This document shows positions 42,756 to 52,000 of a stretch of DNA of 64,000 nt, piece after piece (position 1 is the stretch's first letter; every line of letters begins with the position of its first letter). Source of the DNA: Candidatus Cloacimonadota bacterium (lineage in GTDB: Bacteria > Cloacimonadota > Cloacimonadia > Cloacimonadales > Cloacimonadaceae). The translations under genes were made by a program, and so were the position numbers. Under the pieces are notes generated by a model, which saw nothing but the letters and a program-made list of their open reading frames with translations, was not told the DNA's origin and made no database searches. Where the stretch lies: NCBI GenBank assembly GCA_029781115.1, contig JAKOXG010000001.1, forward strand, positions 1 to 64,000, given 5' to 3'.

Positions 42756-42855
42756 AAGTTGTAAATAATCAAGGTTGTTTTGAGAGCGAAGTCGTAAATA
42801 ATCAAGGTTGCTTTGAGGACAAAGTCGTAAATAATCAGGGTTGTTTTTGAGGTCA
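42756..42855. repeat. Three tandem 33-base repeats upstream of the ATPase gene
   Basis: Units at 42756-42788, 42789-42821 and 42822-42855 share AAG(T/C)GTAAATAATCA(A/G)GGTTG. They lie just upstream of a TTGACA box of the ATPase gene and are unrelated to the window-wide repeat words. On the minus strand they read open as an 11-residue repeat, but no start site supports a protein. Confidence 0.7.
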
Positions 42856-43215
42856 TGCGGGTCACCTGTACGGGCGGTCGCCGAACCGCCGCTGCTCAAA
42901 GATAACACGCACATCTCCAAAGCCAGCGTCAGCTCTAACACCTAACACCTGCGGCGAAGCCGCTCCGTTCATGTTCATCCGTGGGAAAACCCTTTCTGTA
43001 GCGGGTCTTGCTGTTGTTCAGCACGCATATCTCCAAACAAAGCGCAGCTCCTAACACCTAAAACCAAACACCTAACACCTGCGGCGCAGCCGCCGCGACT
43101 GACGACTGACGACTGACGACTGACGACTGCGGCGAAGCCCCCTCCCCAAAACCTGCACCAGCCCTAATCTCTGACACCGAAAACCTAACAGCTAACACTC
43201 AATGCTTGACACCAA
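42856..43215. repeat. Intergenic repeat mosaic before valS
   Basis: GCGGGTCACCTGTACGGGCGGTCGCCGAACCGCCG (42850-42892), CTAACACCTAACACC tracts, GTTCATCCGTGGGAAAACCC, AAACCTAACACC tracts (43060-43080), and five tandem GACTGAC heptamers at about 43098-43130. No gene is present between the ATPase and valS. Confidence 0.75.
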
Positions 43216-43262
43216 ATGCCTCCCAATAAAATGGCTACTACATACTCGAAAAGGATACAATA

Positions 43263-45908
43263 ATGCAGATCAATAAAACCTACGAAGCCAAACAGATCGA
43301 AGCCAAGTGGTACCGCCACTGGGAAGAAAACAACTATTTTGCGCCCATTGAGGACAATGGCCAGCCGCCCTTTACCATCCTCATCCCGCCCCCAAATGTG
43401 ACCGGCATCCTGCACATGGGTCACGTGCTCAACAACACCATCCAGGATGTAGCGATCCGCTTTCACCGCATGTTGGGGCGTCCCACGCTCTGGCTGCCCG
43501 GTGTGGATCATGCCGGCATCGCCACCCAAAACATGGTGGAAAAGAGCATCGCCAAGGACGGTTTGACGCGTCACGACGTTGGCCGCGAAAAGCTGGTAGA
43601 GCTGATCTGGCAGTGGAAAGAGGAAAAAGGCAACATCATCATCGATCAACTCAAGCTTTTGGGTGCATCCTGCGACTGGAAGCGTCAGCGTTTCACCATG
43701 GACGAGATGCTCTCCCGCGCCGTGAAGGAAGTATTTGTGCGCCTTTACAATGAGGGCTTGATCTACAAAGGAAAATACATCATCAACTGGTGCCCGCGTT
43801 GCGTGACCGCCCTGGCCAATGACGAGGTGGAACACGAGGATTCCCAAGGCAAGCTCTGGCACATCCGCTATCCCTTCAGCGACGGCAGCGGGCACATCAC
43901 CGTAGCCACCACCCGCCCGGAAACCATGTTGGGCGACACCGCGGTGGCCATCAACCCCAAAGATGAACGCTTTACGCACCTGGTGGGCAAAATGCTCAAA
44001 CTCCCGCTCACAGACAGAGAAATCCCCATCATTGCAGACGAGTATGTGGACATGGAATTTGGCAGCGGCTTTGTGAAAGTGACGCCCGCCCACGATCCCA
44101 ACGACTTTGAGATCGGCCTGCGTCATGACTTGGAAAAGCTTTTGGTGATCGACGAACACGGCGTGATGAACGAAGCTGCCGGAGCGGACTTTGCCGGTTT
44201 GGACAGATATGCCGCCCGCAAGAAAGCGCTCCAAATGCTGGAAGAACAAGGCCTGCTGGAAAGAATCGAAGACCACGAACACGCCGTGGGACACTGCTAC
44301 CGCTGCGACACCGTGGTGGAGCCATATCTCTCGGATCAATGGTTTGTGAAGATGAAGCCCTTGGCAGAAGAGGCGATCCAGGTGGTGGAAGAGGGCAAAA
44401 TCCGCTTTCAGCCCGAACGCTGGACCAAGGTCTACATGCACTGGATGAACAATATCCGCGATTGGTGCATCTCACGTCAGATCTGGTGGGGACACCGCAT
44501 CCCGGCTTATTATTGCAACGATTGCTCTCACATGATCGTCGCCGCCGAAGCACCTCAAACCTGCCCCCAATGCGGCAGCCACTCTCTGCGTCAGGATGAG
44601 GACGTATTGGACACCTGGTTCAGCAGCTGGCTCTGGCCTTTCTCCACCATGGGTTGGCCGGATGAAACCGAAGACCAGCAGCGCTTTTTACCCACCAACG
44701 TCCTGGTCACCGCCCCGGAAATCATCTACCTCTGGGTGGCGCGCATGATCATGAGCACCTTGCACTTCAAGAAGATGATCCCCTTTGATACCGTGCTTTT
44801 ACACGGCGTAGTGCGCGATGATCTGGGTCGCAAAATGAGCAAATCCTTGGGCAATTCACCCGATCCCATCGACATCATCGACCACGTGGGCGCCGATGCA
44901 CTGCGCTTTTCCATGGTTTTCAACACACCCAAGGGCGCAGACGTGGTCTACAGCGACACCATATTAGAGACCGGACGCAACTTCGCCAACAAGATCTGGA
45001 ACGCCTATCGCTACATCATGATGAACATGGACGAGGAGCAAAAGCTGCCCAAGAAAGACGAATTGCAGCTGGAACTGGCCGACCGATGGATCTACTCCCG
45101 CCTGCAGGAAGTGACTCTGAAAGCCAGAAAGAACTATGAAGAACTGGACTTCAACGAAGCCGCCCAGTGCATCTTCAGCTTTTTGTGGGATGAATACTGC
45201 TCCTGGTATATCGAACTCAGCAAAGACCGTTTGGCAGAGCCGGACAGCGCCTCCGCCCTCACCGCCAAATATATCCTTTTAGACGTGATGCAGCAAGGGA
45301 TGCGCCTCTTGCACCCCATCATGCCCTTTATCACGGAAGAAATCTGGCAGGGCATCAAGACCATCTTCCCGATCGACGAAGAAGCCTTGATCATCGCTGC
45401 CTTCCCAGCCGCCGATGAAAGCCTGATCGATCCCGACATCGCCGACGATATGAGCTTCATCCAAGAAAGCATCAGCGCCATCCGCAACCTGCGCAAACAG
45501 GTCAACCTGACTCCTTCCCAAAGCGTGCAAATCCACGTGCGGGTGGCAGAAGCAAGACAGGCGCAGCTCTTTGAGGAATACCAGACCTATCTACAAAGAC
45601 TGGCCAAGGTGGAAGAACTCTTCACCGGCACAGACATCCAAAAGCCGCGTGCCTGCCTGGCTGCCGTGGTGCGCAACATCGAGATCTTCATGCCGCTCAG
45701 CGGGTTGATCGATATCGAAGCAGAAAAGCAACGCCTGGGCAAACAGGTGGAAAAGATAGAAAAAGAGCTGGCCTCAATCGATGCCAAACTCAACAATCCC
45801 AACTTTGTAAACAACGCCAAACCCGAGGTGGTGGAAGACCACAGAAGGCGCCGCGAGGACGTGAATACAAAACTATCATTGACAAAAGAGCTGCTTGCAG
45901 ATTTATAG
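43263..45908 (+). CDS. valS: Valyl-tRNA synthetase
   Basis: 881 residues. The class I signatures are PPPNVTGILHMGHVLNN (HIGH region) and KMSKSLGNSPDP (KMSKS). The editing domain lies between, with TTRPETMLGDTAVA, and zinc-type cysteines occur in CNDC...CPQCGS and WCPRC. A C-terminal coiled coil (EAEKQRLGKQVEKIEKELASI) completes the bacterial form. It charges tRNA-Val in translation. The gene is alone. Repeat text ends about 60 bases upstream, and tRNA-Ala follows 65 bases downstream. Confidence 0.96.
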   Translation: MQINKTYEAKQIEAKWYRHWEENNYFAPIEDNGQPPFTILIPPPNVTGILHMGHVLNNTIQDVAIRFHRMLGRPTLWLPGVDHAGIATQNMVEKSIAKDGLTRHDVGREKLVELIWQWKEEKGNIIIDQLKLLGASCDWKRQRFTMDEMLSRAVKEVFVRLYNEGLIYKGKYIINWCPRCVTALANDEVEHEDSQGKLWHIRYPFSDGSGHITVATTRPETMLGDTAVAINPKDERFTHLVGKMLKLPLTDREIPIIADEYVDMEFGSGFVKVTPAHDPNDFEIGLRHDLEKLLVIDEHGVMNEAAGADFAGLDRYAARKKALQMLEEQGLLERIEDHEHAVGHCYRCDTVVEPYLSDQWFVKMKPLAEEAIQVVEEGKIRFQPERWTKVYMHWMNNIRDWCISRQIWWGHRIPAYYCNDCSHMIVAAEAPQTCPQCGSHSLRQDEDVLDTWFSSWLWPFSTMGWPDETEDQQRFLPTNVLVTAPEIIYLWVARMIMSTLHFKKMIPFDTVLLHGVVRDDLGRKMSKSLGNSPDPIDIIDHVGADALRFSMVFNTPKGADVVYSDTILETGRNFANKIWNAYRYIMMNMDEEQKLPKKDELQLELADRWIYSRLQEVTLKARKNYEELDFNEAAQCIFSFLWDEYCSWYIELSKDRLAEPDSASALTAKYILLDVMQQGMRLLHPIMPFITEEIWQGIKTIFPIDEEALIIAAFPAADESLIDPDIADDMSFIQESISAIRNLRKQVNLTPSQSVQIHVRVAEARQAQLFEEYQTYLQRLAKVEELFTGTDIQKPRACLAAVVRNIEIFMPLSGLIDIEAEKQRLGKQVEKIEKELASIDAKLNNPNFVNNAKPEVVEDHRRRREDVNTKLSLTKELLADL

Positions 45909-45973
45909 ACACCAGAACACTTGAATTGGAAGCGCAGGGCTTGGATTTCCTGCGTCATTCCACACAAAATAGT

Positions 45974-46049
45974 GGGGCTATAGCTCAGCTGGGAGAGCGG
46001 TTGGTTCGCAATCAACAGGTCAGGGGTTCGATCCCCCTTAGCTCCACCA
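45974..46049 (+). tRNA. tRNA-Ala (anticodon CGC)
   Basis: 76 bases with encoded CCA. The acceptor stem is GGGGCTA/TAGCTCC with one G-T pair, the D stem GCTC/GAGC, the anticodon stem GTTGG/TCAAC with loop TTCGCAA (anticodon CGC), and the T stem AGGGG/CCCCT with loop TTCGATC. All arms have normal lengths. A run of seven T right after CCA (46051-46057) can end transcription. Confidence 0.95.
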
Positions 46050-46057
46050 TTTTTTTA

Positions 46058-46958
46058 AGTTGTAAGTTGTGAGTTGTGAGTAGCTGACGCCTTCGACGAG
46101 GTGTTAGGTATTAGGTGTTAGGGGTTAGTCGCTGCGCTTTGTTTAGAGATGCGTGTGCTCTGAGCAAAAGCGAGACCAGCTACAGAAAGAGTTTTTCCAC
46201 GAATTACACGAATTACACGGATTATGAGATGTATGGTCGCTAAGCCGCAGCGACCCTGTACGGGCGGTCGCCGCACCGCCCAGTATGGTCGCTTGCCATA
46301 GCGACCTATTGACTGCTGAATACTGCTTTGTAGAAACATCAAGCTGCGCTTGATTGCGGCGGTATGGCAACCGCCGGCTACCTTTTGGGCGGTATGGCGA
46401 CTGCCGGCTACAGGGTGTGCATTTTGAGTCATATTTTGTTTGCACAAAACAGACACTTGCGCAAATATTGACTTTTGACCCCTGCTGACCACCTTCCGAG
46501 AGGCCATTTGAGTTCCCCTTGGCTCTTCCTCCTAACTGCCTGCTTTTCTACTCGTTGCTTACTCGAGGAGCAGGAGAGCAGTAGGAGCGGAGTTGGCAAG
46601 CCGCATGGAATGGGCATTTGAGAGGGGTCGAAAAAGGCGGTTTTGGGTGATAATATTATATATAGGAGGCAAATATTGATTTTGAGCCGGCATTTTCCGG
46701 TGGTGGAGTAGGGTCGCTCACTGTGGCAATCAAATGACAGCAGAATATAGGAAACATCAAGCTGCGCTCGATGGCGGCGGTTCAGCGACCGCCGGCTACC
46801 TTTTGGTCGCTATGGCAAGCGACCATACAAACGGTGGCCTGGCGAGTGACCATGCAGTGGCTAACCATAAGATAATGTTCACTTTGGCTCATTTCTTGCT
46901 TCCTATGCGTAATGTGTTGCAAAACACAAAGTAAAAAAAGCGAATAAACAGGATTTTT
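46058..46958. repeat. Intergenic region with repeat mosaic
   Basis: From 46059 come AGTTGTAAGTTGTGAGTTGTGAG heptamers, GTGTTAGGTATTAGG, CACGAATTACACGAATTACACG (46198), GTATGGTCGC palindromes (46225, 46285), GGGCGGTCGCCGCACCGCCC, CAAGCTGCGCTTGATTGCGGCGG (46340) and the GGCGGTTCAGCGACCGCCGG palindrome near 46776. 46440-46730 is unique and gene-free. The AATAAAC and AGGAT ahead of 46959 belong to the next gene. Confidence 0.7.
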
Positions 46959-47624
46959 ATGATTATAGATAAAACCGGCTGCGGCAGGAGCCTGCGTTGC
47001 AAGTTTCTGCTCAGCATGATACTATTGCTCTTTATGTGGGCGGGGCTTTTGGCCACAGAGCCTACAGAGCCCACAGAGGCCGCGGAACCTTCAGAGACCG
47101 AGGAGCTTAGCGAAGCAATAGAGTTGGAAAAGGACGATATCGATGTATTGATCGAATCCATCATCGTACAAAAGTATCCTCTGTTGATCAAAGAGACTTT
47201 GGTGGATCATATGCTGGAGTTTGGGCGTCAATATCTGGGGCGTCCTTATAAATTCCGCAATCCCCGGGGTGAGATCATGGATTGCAGCAACTTTGTGAGG
47301 TATCTCTATTCCATGGAAGGGCTCACCATTCCGCGCACGGCGAGTCAGCAGGCGGCTTTCACCACCAAAATACCGTTATCCGAGGTGCAAAAGGGGGATT
47401 TGCTCTTTTTCAAAGGCAGGTCGTTGGCATCAAGCAGAGTGGGGCACGTGGGTATGGTGATAGAAGTCAATGGTGATCAGGTGAAGATGATACACAGCTC
47501 CAACCGGGGCGTGGTGATCGACGACATCTCCATGGCCTATTACAAAAAGCGTTTTATCCAGGCGGGCAGAGTGGCGGAATTGCAGGATAGCTATGCGTCG
47601 ATTCGGTTGATACATGCTTATTAG
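46959..47624 (+). CDS. NlpC/P60 cell-wall peptidase
   Basis: 221 residues. An N-terminal hydrophobic segment (FLLSMILLLFMWAGLLA) acts as a signal peptide or anchor. A low-complexity T-E-P linker (33-52) and then an NlpC/P60 domain with MDCSNFVRYLY (Cys109), VGHVGMVIE (His163) and MIHSS (His179) follow. Such enzymes cut gamma-D-glutamyl links in peptidoglycan stem peptides. Its stop codon TAG is the first TAG of a GTGTTAG heptamer tract that follows without a gap. Confidence 0.88.
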   Translation: MIIDKTGCGRSLRCKFLLSMILLLFMWAGLLATEPTEPTEAAEPSETEELSEAIELEKDDIDVLIESIIVQKYPLLIKETLVDHMLEFGRQYLGRPYKFRNPRGEIMDCSNFVRYLYSMEGLTIPRTASQQAAFTTKIPLSEVQKGDLLFFKGRSLASSRVGHVGMVIEVNGDQVKMIHSSNRGVVIDDISMAYYKKRFIQAGRVAELQDSYASIRLIHAY

Positions 47625-48110
47625 GTGTTAGGTGTTAGGTTTTAGGTGTTAGGAGCTGACGCTAGTTTCGGGGAGAGGGCTTCGCCGCAGTCGTCAGTAG
47701 TCAGTCGTCAGTAGTCAGTCGCTGACGCTGGTTTCGGAGATGCGTGTGCTCTTGAAGGCAATCCGGATGGTTCTGAAAGAGAGCTGCAAGCTGCGCTTGC
47801 ATGCGGTGCGGGGCCAGCGGGGCTGGCCAGGTGTTAGGTGTTAGGTGTTAGGTGTTAGGTGTTAGGTGTTAGGGCTGCGCTGGTTTCGGGGGTTGGTGCA
47901 CTTTCGTGAGTACGGTCGCTCGCCAAAAAGCATACTGAGCCTATCATGCCCGCTCTACAAGCACATTATTCGTGTTAATTCGTGTAATTCGTGGAAAAAC
48001 CCTTTCTGTGGCTGGTCTTGCTTTTACTCAGAGCATGCGCATCTCTAAACAAAGCGCAGCGCTAACACCTAACACCTAAAACCTAAAACCTAACACCTGC
48101 GGCACAGCCG
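47622..48110. repeat. Intergenic repeat mosaic
   Basis: TTAGGTGTTAGG tracts at 47622-47652, GTCAGTAGTCAGTCGTCAGTAGTCAG at 47690-47722, the CAAGCTGCGCTTGCATGCGG palindrome near 47790, six tandem GTGTTAG units at 47831-47872, TTAATTCGTGTAATTCGTGG at 47974, and AACACCTAAAACC tracts at 48063-48098. It ends inside the last codons of the gene on the minus strand. Confidence 0.8.
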
Positions 48111-48788
48111 CCTCACTATACAAAACGGCGTCAGTTCGTCTCCTTGTCCTTGTGGGTTATCCTTCATGGCAGCTTCCATAAATTCTTTGTTTACGCCTTC
48201 ATTGGCGCCGATCATCCAGCTGCCGCCGATGTCGTTGATATCCATCACGGCAAAGTCGAAGCCAAATTCCCGGTGCAGTTCTTCGCAGACGCCTTTGGGG
48301 TTGAGTGGGCCTTTGATCACGGTTTCGTTGTAGGGCGGGATGGGGGTGGTGGTGGCAGCATCGATGAGGGCAGCCTGCATGCCCGCCACGCGGTAAAAAT
48401 CTCCTTTGCGGCCAAACAGTTTGCCGATTGCGCTCACCATGGCGGCGAAGAGGATGCGGGGCAGGCCGGTTTCCTCGATGGCGCATTGCATGCTGGTGGG
48501 AGCGCCCAAGCCGATGCCGTAGGGCACCTTGGCTACAAAGCGGCTGAGCAGCTTGGCCCAAAAGCCCACCTTGATCTCGCTCACGGGGATGGCGCGGCCT
48601 TGGGTGATGGCCAGAGGACTTTCGCTGATGGTGAGCACATCACCTTCCTGCAGATAGGGAAGGGCATATTCACGCACCAAGTCTTGGATGTCGTCGGTGT
48701 CTACGATGATCTTGGTTTTGATGGGAATGCGCTCTACATCTACGCCAAAAACCTTGATAATGCTTTGGATATCCTTGCTTTTATTCAT
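48090..48788 (-). CDS. F420-0:gamma-glutamyl ligase family protein
   Basis: 232 residues resembling the F420 ligase (CofE-like) family: VERIPIKTKIIVDTDDIQDLV, GDVLTISESPLAITQGRA, PYGIGLGAP and FDFAVMDINDIGGS with the Asp-rich metal site. True F420 is unlikely in a fermentative bacterium of this type, so another glutamyl-ligase reaction is probable. The last residues (RRLCRRC and stop) fall in repeat sequence CTGCGGCACAGCCGCC, so the native end may have been displaced by the repeat. It is divergent from the large surface protein. Confidence 0.65.
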   Translation of the reverse strand: MNKSKDIQSIIKVFGVDVERIPIKTKIIVDTDDIQDLVREYALPYLQEGDVLTISESPLAITQGRAIPVSEIKVGFWAKLLSRFVAKVPYGIGLGAPTSMQCAIEETGLPRILFAAMVSAIGKLFGRKGDFYRVAGMQAALIDAATTTPIPPYNETVIKGPLNPKGVCEELHREFGFDFAVMDINDIGGSWMIGANEGVNKEFMEAAMKDNPQGQGDELTPFCIVRRLCRRC

Positions 48789-49085
48789 GATTACCTTCTA
48801 TTTCATATTTATCAATGCTACAGTCTTTAAGGGCGCAAATATGTCAATGGCAAAAATAAATAAAATCCTGGATACATCTATTAGAGCATAATTGAGCTTG
48901 ACATTTAGGTGGCATTTCAGAATAGTGGTTCGTGATAGATTGGATTTATTTCTACCCATTTGGGGGATCTATAGTATGAACACTTGTATAGAATCTTTCA
49001 GTTTCTTTAGGCGGCCTGAGCTTGATACAGCTAAGGCGGGGCACCCGTGTGCAAAACACTTTTTTACATTCTTAGGAGAATAAAA
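48789..49085. other. Divergent intergenic region before the giant gene
   Basis: Gene-free. TTGACA at 48898-48903 may be the -35 box of the giant gene, though the bases 17 downstream (AATAGT) are a weak -10. AGGAG at 49075-49079 is its ribosome site. Confidence 0.45.
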
Positions 49086-52000
49086 ATGAAAAAGATCGGA
49101 GTACTATTACTTTTTATCCTGTTAACCTGCTCTATGTGGGCTGCGATTAACCAATATTCGGTTGCAGATGGTACCAGTGATGGCAACTATTTGAACACCA
49201 GTCAAGCCACTATGCTGTTACCTCCCAATAGCTACCTTGATATGGGCAATGCCGTGGACATTGGTTTCCCCTTTGTCTATGATGGCATGGTTTTTACAAA
49301 GTTCAAAGCCAGTAGCGGTGGCTACATCAGCCTTGACCCGACTGCCGTCTACCAAAGTGACAGAGATCTCACACTATACCCCAAAATACTGGCCCCTTTG
49401 TGGGATAACATGCATGCGGAAAATGGTGCCGTGTATTACCAATTGCAGGGCACGGCTCCCAACAGGGTAATGGTGGTGGAATTTAGTGACGTCAAGTGGA
49501 TAATAGGTGCCGAAACCGATATCACTTTCCAGATCAAACTCTATGAAGGGACAAACAAGATCGTATTTGACTATCTCAACATCAGCACACCTGCATATCT
49601 TGCCTGCATCGGTATCTCCGGGTTGACTGCGGGAGATTGTCTGAGCATTGAGCCCACTGCTGCAGGTTTTACGGTGCACACCAATACCAGTTATGCAAGT
49701 GTGGGCGATGATCATGTAAATTACATCAACGGTAGAAAGTATATCCTCACCCCGCCTACACCGCCTGCCAATGACTTGGCGATGGCAGGCATATCCGGCC
49801 CGGGAGCGGTGGGAATCGGCATAGCCGCACCTGTCACGGTTACCGTGCTGAATGCGGGCTCGGCCACGCAAAGCAATTTTACCGTCCAACTACTCAGCAA
49901 CTGGCAGGGCGATCCCATTGACGAACAAACCAATACCACTCCCCTTGCCCCGGGGCATACCCGAGATTTCACCTTCAATTGGGTTCCTTCAAGACACATT
50001 GGCGACGTGGACATCTCTGGATATGTGATCCTCAATGGTGATGAGAATCCGGACAACAACTACACTGAAATGCTGTCCGTGGCGATGTTTTCTGATTATA
50101 CGGAACTCAGCACCATCGGCGAACACGATTTACAATATACGTTTCCTCTGATCTTCAGCTCCAATAGCAGCGTGTGTCAGACTATCTACACCCTGGAAGA
50201 GATCGGAAGCGTTGGAACCATCAAATCAATACGGCTGCACACCGATCTTGATTCAAGTCCAGGCTATAAACCCGTGCAAATCTGGATGGGAACCATAACT
50301 GACGACTGCTTTGAGATCAGTGGAGGTGGGCCTGCCGGTAAGTCACAAAGAGCTCAACAGGGCTGGGTGCCTGTCTCCGACATGACACTCGTGTATAATG
50401 GAAGTGTCTACTTCAACGCCGGGCAAAGCGATGTCCATTTCGCTCTGACTACACCTTATCAGTATCTGGGTGACAATCTGGTGATCATGTACAAGCGTCC
50501 TCATGATCCCGATACTTACGGTTATGGCAACAAATTCTGGCATTACACAACCCCAAATGCCCGCACCATGATCGTCGATTCCATGGACGATATAGATGTA
50601 AGCAACTTGCCGGGAGGCAATTCATTTAACACCAATCCGGTGTTGGATATTTTCTTTACTCCCTATTCGGGACCTTTTTGCTATGTCAGCCCGACAAGCG
50701 TAAACTTCCCGCAGCGTCAAATCCTTACCCTCAGCCAAGAAACCATCACGGTGAAAAACTATGGTGTTCAGGATCTGGAAGTGTATAGCATCGATATAAA
50801 CGAAAGCAATCCCTTTACCTTGAGCGGTGTGCCCGGTCTGCCGAAAACCCTGGCCCGCAACGAGAGCTTGCAATTCCAGATTAATTATTACCCCACCACA
50901 CCAAGCAGTGTGGCTGCAGATTATGCTACCATCTCCATCGTCACATCTACCGACACTCCCGGAGAACTCCAGGCAACTCATGAAGTTTCCGCACACGGCT
51001 CTGCTGTGGATCATACCATCTATACCCTGCCTTTGGTGGAGAGTTTTGAGAATTTCATATTCGGCGGATTACCTGAGGGGTGGCACACTTATCTGGGAGA
51101 TCCTGATAGCAACTCCTCGGTGGAGGTCGAGATGATCGACGTGAGTTATGATGGTTCCTTTGCGTTGGCGTTGTATCAATCACCTGACACGCCCGAGGGA
51201 GTGTATCTGATCTCTCCGCCTCTGAGCCCCAATATCGATTTGGATGATGTAAGGGTCTCCTTTGCCGGAATCCTGAGCGGTTGGGAGACAGGGCTTGCCG
51301 TACAGCTGGGTATGATAGATGACCCATATGACATCGGCACTTTCGAGCTGTTGGACAGCTTTGTTCTGAGCCATTCCTGGCAGCTTTGCAGCTATGATCT
51401 TGCGGCTTACTCCGGCACTTCAAAGCGCATTGCCTTCCGCAATTGCAACCCACAGTCGCAGTATTCCTCTATGATGCTGGATAAGATCAAAATAGACTAT
51501 ATCCCGGAGGATGACATGACGTTGGTCGCCATCGAGGCGCCCGATGTGGTCATCGAGGGAGAGACTGTCGCCGTGAAAGTGGATGTCAAAAACAATGGCT
51601 CTGAAACTCAATCCAACTATACCGTGACCCTGTATGGCTCGAATGCGCCTGCTTCCCTGGGCAGCATTGTCGGGCCTTCGCTGGCTGCCGGACAGACTCA
51701 GCAGGTGACGATCAACTGGGTTCCCGCACAAACCGGGTATCAGGATATCTACGCTGTGGTCGATTTGACAGATGACGAAGATGCAGAGAACGACAGCACT
51801 TTCCACAAAACCGTCTATGTAGCCGGCTCCAACACCACCTACAAGGAAGTGGGACTCGGCACTGCGGAAGACTACTGGCCCATCAACATGTTGTACAATA
51901 ACACCGTAAGCCAAAACCTCTATCTGGCTTCTGAGATCGGAAAGTATGGAGCCATCGAATCCATCTTCCTGTTCAACAACTTCGGCAGCGATATCAACTA

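Noticed and set aside
43185-44441. 418-residue minus-strand ORF opposite valS
   Set aside because: Antisense shadow of valS; the His/Phe-rich text is typical of such shadows.
45925-45957. CGCAGG/CCTGCG pair as a valS terminator
   Set aside because: The stem is only six bases and no T run follows; the tRNA downstream could instead be cotranscribed.
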